A stretch of DNA of 64,000 nucleotides from the NCBI GenBank assembly GCA_007922305.1, contig ML677326.1, forward strand, positions 53,555,785 to 53,619,784. Reading direction: 5' to 3'. The notes under the pieces are model-generated. The model did not search any database. It had not been told where the DNA came from and saw only the letters and a list, made by a program, of their open reading frames with translations. Source of the DNA: Dermatemys mawii. Its lineage: Eukaryota > Chordata > Testudines > Dermatemydidae. Of the stretch, positions 1 to 10,545 are shown piece by piece (positions within the stretch are counted from its first letter, which is position 1; the number at the start of each line of letters is the position of its first letter). The translations under genes and the position numbers were made by a program.

Positions 1-1268
1 TTAGTACAGCAAGTAAGCAGCCCCTTCTTTCTCCCCTAACTACTATATAAGCAGTGAGAGGTAGGGGGTGTTGGAGTCACAGTAATGGTGTGGGGTCCAG
101 GTGGCATGGATAGGTGGGGAAATCAAATGACACTGCCCTCCCACCCCCCGGCAGGAGGTACAGATTACAAAGAAAGGATTACCGGCACAGAATGACTTGT
201 TGCCAGCTAGTTTCCAGATGAATTACTAAACATTTAAATTGTGGCCAAGTTAAACCACACTCCTAGTGTCTTGTCTGTCTTCCTGCAGTGTGCAGAACAC
301 ACATCATTATTTAATCTCCTTATGTCAAATGGTAATACAGGAAAATGGGTATAGGCTGCTAAATGACTGGGGTTGGGGAAAGCAGTAGCCATCCTACAAT
401 AACTCCCAGCCATATTTATTTTTATGGGCTCATTCTGTAGTGCCATAATAATGACAGAGAATTGCTAATAGGACAAAATTAAATACAAGACATCTCTGCA
501 CCTATAAATAATAGCTCTCCATTGAAGTCTTGCATAAAATAACCTACTAAAATGCAACAAAACAAGTTCGTTCACAGATCAATAAAACATATACTATGCC
601 ACTGACTGAGCAGCATGCAGTGGGTATAAAATAACTTCAATTCTTTGACTAAACGTTAGTTCTGAAAACAAGTAACATTCCACCTAAGGTATATGATAGA
701 ATCTTGAGTGATAGTGGACAGAGTAGAATAGAATTATTAGGAGAAACTGTTCTGAAAACTGAGACATTTGAATGAAGTTACAACTATGCTGTTGGAAAAA
801 AGAGCTGATGGATCTGGGAGTTGAGGCAGAGATAAAGAGTTAGTACAGGACACTGAAAAGTCCAAAATAAGGATGGATAGCAATAAAAAGATTAGTGAGC
901 TAGATAGCCATCTTTACATTGATATCCTTATCAGATTGATATGTTAAATTCATTTAGACATTTGATGGAAGTTAATCTCTTGCAAGAAAATGTTGCTCTT
1001 GGAACTACACATGGACAGGCAAATGCAGAACCTCTTCCTTCATTGTCAAACAATGACATGTAAAAAGTGGAAGAGCTATATGAAAGGATGAAGTTCAGAC
1101 TTCAAAAAATGGGAGCTATAGGATAATAATGTGCTGTAATAGACAACAATGATCTGATGCAGGACAGTACTGCTCTACTATAACTTGTTGAATTATGGAC
1201 TCCTTTAATTTTCTTAGATACCATGATACTTTTTAGCCATTTTTTGAGCTTTTTTCCACTCCCTTAAT
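1..1268. other. unassigned AT-rich sequence
   Basis: No gene or repeat was recognised here. Open frames are short and show no family motif. A homopurine/homopyrimidine-rich patch lies near 100-160. The rest reads as unique intronic or intergenic DNA. Confidence 0.55.
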
Positions 1269-1270
1269 TA

Positions 1271-1399
1271 GGGTAACCAGATAGCAAATGTAAAAAATTG
1301 AGATTCTTTTTTTCAGGGGAGGGAGGGTATAGTTGCGTGTATAAGACAAAGCCCCTAATATCGGGATGATCTCAATAATATCAAAACATCTTGTCACCC
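1271..1399 (+). mobile_element. short MITE, TA-flanked (copy A)
   Basis: A 129-bp element starts GGGTAACCAGATAGC and ends with CTTGTCACCC, giving imperfect terminal inverted repeats built on GGGTGACCAGAT. It is flanked on both sides by TA (1269-1270 and 1400-1401). It carries no coding capacity. A second copy in the opposite orientation lies at 20829-20946, also TA-flanked, which supports both the ends and the 2-bp target site. TA duplication is the rule for Tc1/mariner-type transposases, so a non-autonomous mariner-like element is the best reading. The autonomous partner is not in the window. Confidence 0.75.
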
Positions 1400-1401
1400 T
1401 A

Positions 1402-2621
1402 TCTTTAATTCACCAAGAAAGATCACTTGGCAACAACCAGCATTATACCTTGTTTTCTCCCTAAGTTCATCTGCCTTACAGATTTCTGCAAATTACTACA
1501 TTTGTACATAATTTTCTTCTCTGAGGTCCCAAAATAAAATCCACTCAAGTCAATGGGAGACTGACATTGACTTTTCTCCCCCCCAGCAAAAAAATTATAT
1601 GTATTCTAGATAATGTTATAGTATCTGAATTTTCATTATGCCAAGTTTTGCTAACAATTACACATCATGTACTAGCCATCTGAGTCCCAAAGAACTAAGT
1701 CACAGACCAATAAATACATGTCACATATGGCCCAAATAGTCATGTGGTATGTATCCATATACAACTTAGTACATCAGATCATAGCAACAAAATGAAAAAG
1801 GTTTACATTTATGAAAGAAAACTTTGCTCTAGACTTTCATAGCAGCTTTTCGCAAAGCATTATCAGAAATCAAACACATTGAATGAATGCTAAAAATATT
1901 TTCTGTCAGAAAATGCAGTCTGTGAAATCATACTGGCAGTATTTGGGAAAACAGACAACAATAAGCTGTTGGGGGATGAACAGATGGAATAAACATGACC
2001 AGAGCTGTGAAATTTTTAAGTGGAATGCAACTTATTAAAATATCAATATTTTCACCACTGATATGGAATTAGTTTTTATAGAAATAGGTATTTACTTGAA
2101 TAAGGAACAACCTTGACTCAGAATTGAACCAATGTTTCAGCAAAGCTCTAGAAGACAAAGTGTTGTAGGACATACTATCTTTTAGAAACATTTTTTAAAA
2201 GGAAGTTCTTTGGGGTACATAATGCCTCTCCTCCTATGCCTGTATAGTGTCCACTACATGTTGGGTACTACTGCACAATAAATCAATTTCTTAATAAAAT
2301 AGTGAGAATAAAGGCCCTAATGACTTGTGACTGTTAGAATTCTATGGCATTTTGTAATATTAAAAGTGTTTGATCCCTGTGCCCTTGCCAAACATCTTCT
2401 GTAATTATATTCACCTATCTTAAAAATCAACCCTGGTTGGAGAAAATATTCTTCATAATTTGACCTAAAAATTGTTCCTGGCACAGAATGTGTTAGTGGT
2501 TTTGTATGATAAGTGAATTAGAAGTGTAGGAGCAGGATTTTATAATTGTACTAATTGTTATAAGAATTGATGTAAACTTTAATTTCATTCTATAATAGAA
2601 AGGAATGACTGTCTGAAACTG
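1402..2621. other. unassigned sequence with one small hairpin
   Basis: No gene was recognised. A 9-bp inverted pair, AAGTCAATG (1547-1555) and CATTGACTT (1565-1573), resembles the CATTGACTTCAATG-type palindromic repeats common in turtle DNA and may be a scrap of one. The remainder shows no recognisable repeat. Confidence 0.5.
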
Positions 2622-3469
2622 TGTGATGTTTCCAGTATGCATTACAGTTAGCACCTCTTGTTACAAAGTTTAGTTAGTAAGAGACAGGATTTTGTATTGT
2701 GTCTATGATAAATAGACTAGGGAAATGTTAAGGGCCTAAAGCCCCAGAGTGAATTGTTTTAGTTATAAGATTTAGCAAGGCTTAATTTACAATGTATTCT
2801 GTATTCTGCTACCTTTAAAGATTTCTGTAACAGACTGTTTGTGTGAAAGAGGAGTACACGCATCAGGAAGAGATAGGTGTGAAGCCATCACAAATATCCA
2901 GATGGTCAAGAAAAGTGAGAGACTTCAAAAGACCAGGAGACAATCTGAAAACATCCATTGTATCGGATGCTAAGCATGTTAAGCAGCACTGGTGGGCCTC
3001 AGAGCTGAGCAGACACCCCCAAAGGCGAGACAACAAATAGAAGATAATGATGGGAAGCTGGACAATAACCATCAAAAGATGACAGTGAGGAAACCCCAAG
3101 ATTAACACCACTTAAAAACTAGTGATTACAGGACGACATTGCAAAAAAGCATGGACTCAAATGGAAATTTACAAGTATAAAGCTTGGGAGTTTTGCCATG
3201 AAACTCTGGATTCAGTCCTGCAAAGCCTTGGAGCATCAGATCATGACCAACAGAGACCCCCAGCTTCTTACTCGTGCTCAATCTAACTGGCCATTAGATT
3301 GACTGGAGCTACAACAAGAGACTGGTAACTTTGAACATCAACTGGAAGGACTGTGTGCATGATGTGTGTGTGTGTGACTGAAAAGCATATGCTGTGTTGT
3401 ATTCTTAATAAAGTATGCCATATTGCCTTCCTCTTATAAAAGATCCCGTGTGCTTTGTATAGGATAACA
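2622..3469 (+). mobile_element. probable solo LTR with poly(A) signal
   Basis: The block opens with TGTGATGTTT and ends ...GGATAACA, consistent with LTR-style TG...CA ends. It has the order expected of an LTR: a non-coding body, then an AATAAA at 3407-3412, then a GT-rich stretch (GTGTGCTTTGTAT) just before the 3' end. A (TG)7 run sits at 3363-3376. The sequence strikes me as a familiar high-copy turtle repeat, but that is recall and not a search. No flanking target duplication could be seen, so the exact ends are uncertain. The two overlapping 65- and 82-codon frames inside are not genes. Confidence 0.55.
3407..3412 (+). terminator. poly(A) signal AATAAA in LTR
   Basis: A canonical AATAAA is followed within about 60 bp by a GT-rich tract, as expected for LTR-driven polyadenylation (end of R). 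It is inferred from position only. Confidence 0.45.
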
Positions 3470-3855
3470 TTTTACATGTTTTTGTAACAGAAGTGATTTA
3501 AAATTTTTAGGATAAGGTTTTTATATGGTTTCCCCTCAGCAGTATGGACTTTGGCACTTTTCAAAATGGAGTCAGATCTCCATTTTTTCCCCAAAGATGG
3601 AAAAATTAAGGCACCAAGACTGTGGCAACAAGGGCCGGTTCAAACCAGTTGGAACTGCCTTGTAACTGTCATTCCCTCAGAACTTTCCCGCCACTCATGC
3701 CTTCTAAGAAACTATGCTGCGTCACCACGGCACTGTCCATTTAGGAGGCCACCATGTGTGGTTGGGCTTTGTGCAGGTCTCCGGATCAAGAGCTGTGCAA
3801 GATCCTGTGACACCAACAACACCACCACCACCACCAAGGCGATCCTGATAATTTA
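3470..3855. other. unassigned, with short ACC-repeat tract
   Basis: An open frame of 101 codons (3551-3856, plus strand) has no recognisable motif. Its end is formed by an imperfect ACC/CAA tract around 3811-3837. It may belong to the neighbouring retroelement, but nothing in it proves that. Confidence 0.4.
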
Positions 3856-4333
3856 GGGTGTATCTCCCCTGTGCCCTTCTTTTGGCAGTGCATAGTCACC
3901 CTAGCACCAGTATAAACAGCAGTGTAGACGGTGAGACAGGGCTTAGCCAAGTAGAGTAAAGACACACCTGAAGGGTGTGTGTACATACTTGAGTACATAC
4001 CATATGCGGCTCTCTACTTGCCCAAGCCCAGCCTTTCTGTCTATGCTGCTATTTTTAGCAGTGTAAGGTTCCACTGCCTCACCACTGCTAGTGGCCTTCC
4101 ATGAGGCAGGAAAAGACTCTGGCAGCAGGGCAAGGCTGCCCCCCTTCCTCACGTCAGTGAAAGGCTCCAGTGGAGCAGAGCTGCCACAGTCTGTTCCCTC
4201 TATTTCCTCTATGCCAGAGCCTTTCCACGATGTGTGTAGCTACACACGTATGGGGACTCTAAGATTTCACTATGGCATGTAGTTACACATACGCTACATG
4301 CTGTTGCCAGTGATGTGTAATGTAGATATAACC
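3856..4333. mobile_element. PIF/Harbinger-like MITE, TTA-flanked
   Basis: The element of about 478 bp is flanked by TTA on both sides (3853-3855 and 4334-4336), the target site of PIF/Harbinger transposons. The left end GGGTGTATCTCCCCTG and the right end ...TGTAGATATAACC form degenerate inverted repeats. A second copy at 46695-46966 shares the interior: the TATAAACAGCAGTGTAGACGG-like stretch, the TATGCTGCTATTTTTAGCAG-like stretch and GTGAAAGGCTC. That confirms a dispersed family. Small frames inside (63-70 codons) are not genes. Confidence 0.65.
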
Positions 4334-4336
4334 TTA

Positions 4337-5006
4337 AATTCATAACTCTGCTGAACACACAAAAGCATGGCAATACACCCCCTGCTTGCTAACCCTTAAT
4401 TGCCGACTCCATTTTAAATATCTATCAACACTTAACCACACAAGAAAAAATATGAACACAGACAATTAATTCAGTTATAAAAGAAAACTGAATAAAACAT
4501 TTGCTTTTCTGCCTTAGAAAACTAAAAGTATTTGATATTCTATCTCAATTCTGTTAATTGGAGATTCAATTAAAAAAGTGTGAAACAAGTTAAATTCAGA
4601 TGCTTTTTCCTGTAATGTGTAGAAATTTCAGAAATATATTGGACTACAGAATTGCCATATGTAAACATCAGAACATAGTGTCACAGGGGATTAGCTGTAT
4701 GTAGACTGATTTTAGTTCTTATAAACAGAATCGACTGTTGTAAGCTTTCAATTTATTTGCACTTCCATTTCATAATTCCTTCTTTTCTTAGATAAAGATG
4801 CAGTGTGAATGTGATCTGCTTTTTCCAGTCCGCAGATAAAAGTCAGACGCTCTGCAATGTGACAAACTTGGTTATGTTACATCAAAAACGCCTCTGATTT
4901 TCAGTTTAATGATATTCCTAACACAATGTTCCCATCTAATACAATTTAGTTGACAGCTTTTGTTGCTTGTATATGTAAATGTGTAAACAATGGACTGAGG
5001 ATTTTG
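4337..5006. other. unassigned AT-rich sequence
   Basis: No repeat family or coding signal was recognised between the MITE and the foldback element. Confidence 0.5.
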
Positions 5007-5013
5007 GAATAAA

Positions 5014-5766
5014 CAGGGCTGTCAACTAATCACAGTTAACACAAGCACTTAACGCAAATCAAATTAACTAGATTAAAAAAGTTGTGATTAGTCATAGTTT
5101 TAATTGCGGTGCTAAATAATAGAATACCAATTTAAATAATAAATATTTTTGGATGTTTTTCTACATTTCAAATACATTGATTTCAGTTACAACACAGAAT
5201 ACAAAATGTACAGTGCTCACCTTATATTATTTTTTTATTACCAGTATTTGCACTGCAAAAAGATAAACAAAAGAAATAGTTTTCTTTTCAATTCACTTAA
5301 TACAAGTACTCTAGTGCAATCTCTTTATTGTTCTACAGTGGATGTTGCAAGGTATTTATGTGCCAGATATGCTAAAAATTTGTATATTCTTTTATGCTTT
5401 GTCTTGTAAGTTCTAAAGTAATAATAATAATAATTCTATATTTGTAAATGGCACTTTCATGATAAAGAGATTGTACTACAGCACTTGGGTAATGTCAGTT
5501 GAATAATACTATTTATTTTATTTTTTTACAGTGCAAATATTTGTAAAAAAAATAATATAAGGTGAGCACTGTACATTTTGTATTCCGTGTTGTAATTGAA
5601 ATCAATGTATTTGAAAATGTAGAGAAACATCCAAAATATTTATTACATGTTTAAATTGGTATTCTATTACTATTTAGAAGTGCAACTAAAACCATAATTC
5701 ATTGAGACTACTTTTTTAATCTCACAATTAATCTCATTGTTTTTTTTAAAATTGTTGGACAGTCCT
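5014..5766. mobile_element. hAT-like foldback element with long inverted arms
   Basis: The left end CAGGGCTGTCAACTAATC is mirrored by the right end ...GTTGGACAGTCCT. The mirror continues for several hundred bases. For example CAGTGCTCACCTTATATTAT (about 5210-5230) reappears reverse-complemented near 5555-5575, and the left-arm stretch ending CAATCTCTTTATTG pairs with GATAAAGAGATTG near 5461-5474. The central 130 bp or so is unpaired and includes an (AAT)n run. The flanks carry GAATAAA on both sides (5007-5013, 5768-5774), fitting an 8-bp hAT duplication with one changed base. The 86-codon frame across the left arm is not a gene. This is non-autonomous; the transposase source is not present. 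Confidence 0.75.
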
Positions 5767-5774
5767 AGAATAAA

Positions 5775-6930
5775 ATAAACATAATGCAAGAGGGAAAAAT
5801 CATCCTAATAATTCTGGTAAAAACAGGAGCATTCCTCTTTTAAATGCAAAGTTTAGCAGTTCATTCTATGCCAAAAGGGAAGATTATAGCTGAAACTCAA
5901 TAGATCTTTAATACACACAAAGAAATTAATGCATTACTGAATGGTAGGAGCTAAGTTTTCATGGAGAAATAATGTAATTTGCAGTTAAAGGCATTGTAAT
6001 AGGCTTGACATACAGTTAGAGTTTGGATTTCTAACAATATTTAATGCTTCATCAGACATGCTCTACAGAGAAGGAAAGGGAAAACATAACTCATGATATT
6101 TGAGGTTAAAGTGGGAAAGAAGTTTTAAATTTCTAAATTCAGAGTACTTCCACCAGGGCAAGAAGAGTTACTGCTTGGTTTTAGCCTATAGGGACTGACA
6201 GCAGAATTTGGCTCTTAATTTTCAGAATATTTTTAGAAATACTTCTATTCTTTGAAACTGTGAACATTTCTAAGAAATGTTTTATTCAAACAAACCAAAA
6301 CAGTAAAAGTTACTTACAGAATACTAGTCAAATCCATGCTTCTGCCAAATATATTTTTCTCAATCTTTTTAGAAATTGAAATAGTCTATTATTACCTAAG
6401 TGAAAGTGAATTGCAACTCCAATCCCAGCACTTGCTCATGGTCCAGTTTAATTACCAGCTCTGTTCCTGTCAAAAGAACTATGCTACCCTAGAGCACAAT
6501 GCATTAAGTTGAGCAGCACAGCACTGCCCATGCACTATTCGTGTTCATTTTTCCAAGAATGTAAGGTAATCAGTGAGTGCTCATCCATAAATTTGGTGAC
6601 TTTTCAAGATGCTGTAGTCCAGCCTAACAGTTTACATTGCTCTTAAGGATGAATAATTCAGAATGCATTGCCTAGATCATATCCTAAAGGCATAGACCAT
6701 AGTTTTAGGACGTGTTGATCTGCAGCATTCCAGGGAAGTATCTAGAGGCATTCTGGAATAAGGCTGACACCACGCAGAGCTACACATACAGGGAAATGTA
6801 CATACAGCTGTATCCATTTTTAGGTGCAGGTTACTTCCCAAACTCAATTTGTGAAGCTAGCGCATTGCCTCTTTCCATTCTCCTGTGAGGTACTGAATAT
6901 TCCTGGAAAACTAGGGAGGGAGAAATCCCT
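5775..6930. other. unassigned sequence
   Basis: No gene or repeat family was recognised. Composition is ordinary AT-rich DNA. Confidence 0.5.
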
Positions 6931-6934
6931 GTAG

Positions 6935-7262
6935 TCCATAAAGTATTTTTACTGTGTTTGGCTAAACCATAGCTTCCAGAAAGGACCTGAAGACATCAAG
7001 AGATAGAGAATCCCCAACTTCCCTTTGAAATTTGTTCTAAAGGTTAATCATTCTCACTGTTACAAATGTACCTTATTTCTAATTTGAATTTGTGTGGCTT
7101 CAGCTTTCAGCCATCAGTCTTGTTATGGGTTTCACTGCTAGATTAAAGAATCCTTTAGTTCCCAGTATTTTCTCCCCTGAAGGTTTTTGTACACCATAAT
7201 TATAAATTATACTGTTTCTTGGTTACTTTTAATAAACTAAATCCATCAAGCTATACATATAC
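6935..7262 (-). mobile_element. CR1 LINE 3' fragment
   Basis: Read on the minus strand this is the non-coding or terminal part of an old CR1 copy. Recognisable blocks include those around AGAGAATCCCCAACTTCCCT, TTATTTCTAATTTGAATTTG, GATTAAAGAATCCTTTAGT and the AATAAACTAAATCCATCAAG-like motif at the upstream edge. These match the order of a familiar conserved amniote CR1 3' region. It holds no open frame. The identification is by recalled pattern, so the subfamily is not given. Confidence 0.6.
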
Positions 7263-7399
7263 ATTTGTTTTGTTTTATTTTCAAGTGAAGGTACTGGGTG
7301 GTTATTTTGTCTCACTTTTTAAAAATGCATGTGTCTGTTGTCATTGACCATCATCTGTTCTAATAAGTGCCCAGTGATTAAAAGTCCAAGTCTGAACTA

Positions 7400-8520
7400 A
7401 AAACTGCAACACATCTGTTGTAGCTGCAAATGTAATTTACTACCTCCATTAATAACATAAGGCCAAACAGTGCCTGCCTCTAACACAGATGTACAGATTC
7501 TCTTTTCCGCTCACTCTTCATGGTTTGTATAAGGAGCAGCCCTCATAGTACACCTTGCATGTTTTCAAAGAAGGATCGAGTCTTGCTTCAGATCTTGGAG
7601 GGACATCCAATCTTTTCTAGAAGCATGAATAGTCCACTTCTACTGCCAAAGTGCAGAGCCTTTGTGAGATCGATGAAGGTTAGGTAGAGGAGCTTTTTTT
7701 GTTCTCTATATTTCTCTTGTAGTTGTTTCAGTGAGAAGATCATGTTGATATAGACATTTCAGCTCTGAAGCTGCACTGTATGACTGTCTGCAAGGGTCTG
7801 AAGTCTGTTTAGGACAACTCAGGCAAAGGCTTGTCCCATAAAACTAAGAAGGAAAGTGCCATGATAGTTGTTACAGTCACTCCTCTTATCCTTGTTTTTA
7901 TAGAGAGTGATGATGTTAGTTTCTCTCCTTTCTTGTGGAACTTTGCCTTCTTTCCAGCACAGGGAGAGCAAGTCATGAAGATGATGTAATAGAATAGGTT
8001 TTCTGCATTTTATGACGTTGGACAATATGCAGTCTTTTCTGGGGACCTTTCCACTGGGAAGGCCATCTATGGCAAGTTCCTTGACAGTCGGTTCATCGAG
8101 TTGATTCATAACAGGCACACTTTTGATGGCATTGATGGCTGCATCAATAATACTTCATGCGAGTAAATCTCAGAGTAATGTTCTACAGAGTGATCCATCT
8201 GCTTGATTTGGTCTTTGACTGTTTCCCCTATTGTTGATTTTTATGGGACTCTCTCTTTTGAAGTTGTACCCAAGGCTTTCTTGATCCCATCATATGTTTC
8301 TGATGTTGACTGCATCAGCTTCTACATGGATTCCCACATAAGTGCAGCCAATATGTATTGGTGTAGTGTTGAGCAGTTTGCTGTACCTTGGTTCTTACCT
8401 CTCTCAATGCTTGTAAGGTTTGTTCATTTGGGTCTCTCTTGTAATTGGTTTGGCCTTTGCGTTTCTCCTCTGTGACTGTTTCAACACACTGGAATGTGCG
8501 TCAGTCCAGTGGTTGGTCTT
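7400..8520 (-). pseudogene. non-CR1 LINE reverse transcriptase remnant
   Basis: The longest open part (7819-8118, 99 codons) shows the hallmarks of the N-terminal RT palm and fingers of a non-LTR retrotransposon: a SGK(V/A)P block, a WKEGKVPQ block and an ITLYKNK block followed by a degraded NYHG (usually NYRGISLL). Upstream on the same strand, around 8500-8400, a translatable stretch LQALREVRTKVQQ fits the linker before the RT. Downstream, toward 7460, QALFGLML fits the QGCVLAPTLF region. Stops and frameshifts interrupt it and the endonuclease is absent. The protein style differs from CR1 copies in this window, so this is a second LINE clade, possibly RTE-like; I cannot fix the clade. Confidence 0.75.
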
Positions 8521-9323
8521 GTTTTCCTTCTTCCCAAAGCCTTACCTGACCTCACAGAAACACCCACAATAAATAAGTCAAATACCACAAACTAAATAAA
8601 GATATATAGAGCCGGCTGAATACTGTATTTTCACTATAATTCACCAAAAACATGCAGTGGCTTCACTGGGCCCAATTCTACATTAGTGTGTAAAGGAAGA
8701 AGAGGACACAAAGAGCCTGTTGGAGAGTACAAACTGTTTCCTGCATGTGTCCTTGCAGGTGCTAGTTTCTTGACAGGAAATAAGTTGCAGAAGAGTATGC
8801 ACTCTTCTTCCCCACTCCACACCAGCCAGCAAAGGAGATCATCCATGGAATTGAGTGCATTTTTTGACAACGTGGGGAAGCAGTTGCTGCTACGTGCACT
8901 CACCAAATCCCCAGTACAAATTCTGGTGCTATCTGCCAGAATGTCTACTGGGATTCTTGCTGAAGACGACCCTTCTGAATCTTCCCCCAGCATGGTTATG
9001 GCTTAATATTCAGTTTGGCCTTTAGTTTATTATACACGATATATCCACTTCCTCCGGTCAATCGGAACAGGTAGATTACATATACTGAACTTCTTCGACC
9101 TTGAGGGTAGACGCAATGAGGTAACAAGCACGTTTACAATCACCCAGCAACAAGATTGAAATCTCTATTATTCTGCTGTATAATGAGGAGCAGTGACTAA
9201 CTGCACAGTCACACTCCAACAGTCACTGTGGAGAAAATGAAATTTGTTGTTAGCCTAATGAGGATTAAGAGGGAGTCTCTCTGCAACAAATACACTTTTG
9301 TCACAAATGTAATGGGAGGATAA

Positions 9324-9356
<33 letters not shown>

Positions 9357-10334
9357 ACATAGCTGGTAAGCACTGCAATACAAGTATTAATACAGCTATT
9401 CCATGCTGTCATTCTGTGTTAGAGTCCACTGTTGGAGTGAAGAAAAGAACCCGATTTGAGTGTATGGAGAATGATAAGGATAGTTAATTCACTATGAATT
9501 AATCACTATAAATAAACTAGGTTTAAAACTCTCTGTGAAAAGCAGTGATAACAGGCATGGGGAAGTCACCCAACTTTGCAACACCTACTGCAGAACACGT
9601 CCAAGTCCCTGTTAGTCCATCAGAGAACAAAAGCCTACACCTTCATAAAGCTAATTTTTTTAAAAAATATTTTTAATAAGGCTCTTTGAAAAGAAATGTC
9701 GGCTTCAGAAACTCCGGAGAGCATAAGGGAAGTGTAGCTGTGATAAAACTGCCTGCAATGGCTGCATTTTAGTGACAATGTTACCACCAAAGAAAGAGAA
9801 CCCACTATTACATATACAATAGTGAATCATCCTTCATGGGCACAAAGACAGATTCAATAATGTAATAGTTTTTCCTTCTAGTTCCAGATTCTGAGTGGAG
9901 AGTGGGAACATTGTCAGGGTGACCAGTGAAAATTATCTGGATTGAAAAAATTCTGCAACTTCCAATTTGAGACCTTTCAGATGCCAGGTACTGATGATCA
10001 GTGTTATTACTGAATAAAAGTAATGGCAATCTAACCCTTTCTGCTACAATGCTACCAACCAATTTAATGGAGAGTAAACTTGATTGGATCTGCAAGGTGC
10101 TGCACACCTTTAGCGTAAAAGGGGGAGTATATTCAGGGTAGGCCTCTCCTTCCCTGGAGTGGTCTGCTGTCCATTAGCCAGCTAGAGAAATACAAGATAA
10201 TTGGCTCTTGCTTCCCATGTCATTTATTTAAATCCTGGCACAGCATTTATCAGGATTCTTTCCTCATTTTTAGCTGACCCAACCATTCCTCCCTCCTTAC
10301 AGTTGTATGCTATATAAACTGTGTGTTAAGGTTG
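8521..10334. other. unassigned, with a doubly open segment
   Basis: Most of this is unrecognised. Between 8634 and 9006 both strands are open (106 codons plus, 119 codons minus) in a locally GC-richer patch, but neither product shows a domain, a splice context or a known motif. I read it as chance openness, perhaps within an unrecognised repeat. A CA microsatellite lies at 9326-9354. Confidence 0.45.
9326..9354 (+). repeat. (AC)n microsatellite
   Basis: An uninterrupted AC dinucleotide run of about 29 bp lies in otherwise non-repetitive DNA. Perfect purity suggests it is likely to be length-polymorphic. Confidence 0.95.
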
Positions 10335-10545
10335 CCTGTTCAGAGGTCAGGGAAGAATTTATCCATCAGGGTTGAATTGGCTGGGGCTATATAAGTTTTT
10401 TTTCCTCTTACTCATCAAGGAGACACTTGGTAATTGCCTGTTCTGTTCATTCCTTCTGAGGCACTGGCATTGGCCACTGTCGGAAGACGGGATACTGGAC
10501 TAGATGGAGCTTTGGTTGACCCAGTTTGGCCATTCTTATGTTCAC
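10335..10545 (+). mobile_element. CR1/SINE-type 3' end
   Basis: The segment carries the conserved 3' blocks shared by turtle CR1 LINEs and the tRNA-derived SINEs that borrow the CR1 tail. These are CAGAGGTCAGGGAAGAATTT, GGCATTGGCCACTGTCGGAAGAC, GGATACTGGACTAGATGGA and the terminal CCAGTTTGGCCATTCTTATG. No RT coding precedes it and no clear tRNA-like promoter boxes were seen. It could be a strongly 5'-truncated CR1 or the tail of a SINE. Confidence 0.75.

Noticed and set aside
8634..9006. Exon-like segment open on both strands
   Set aside because: Neither translation resembles a known domain, and openness on both strands at this GC level is expected by chance.
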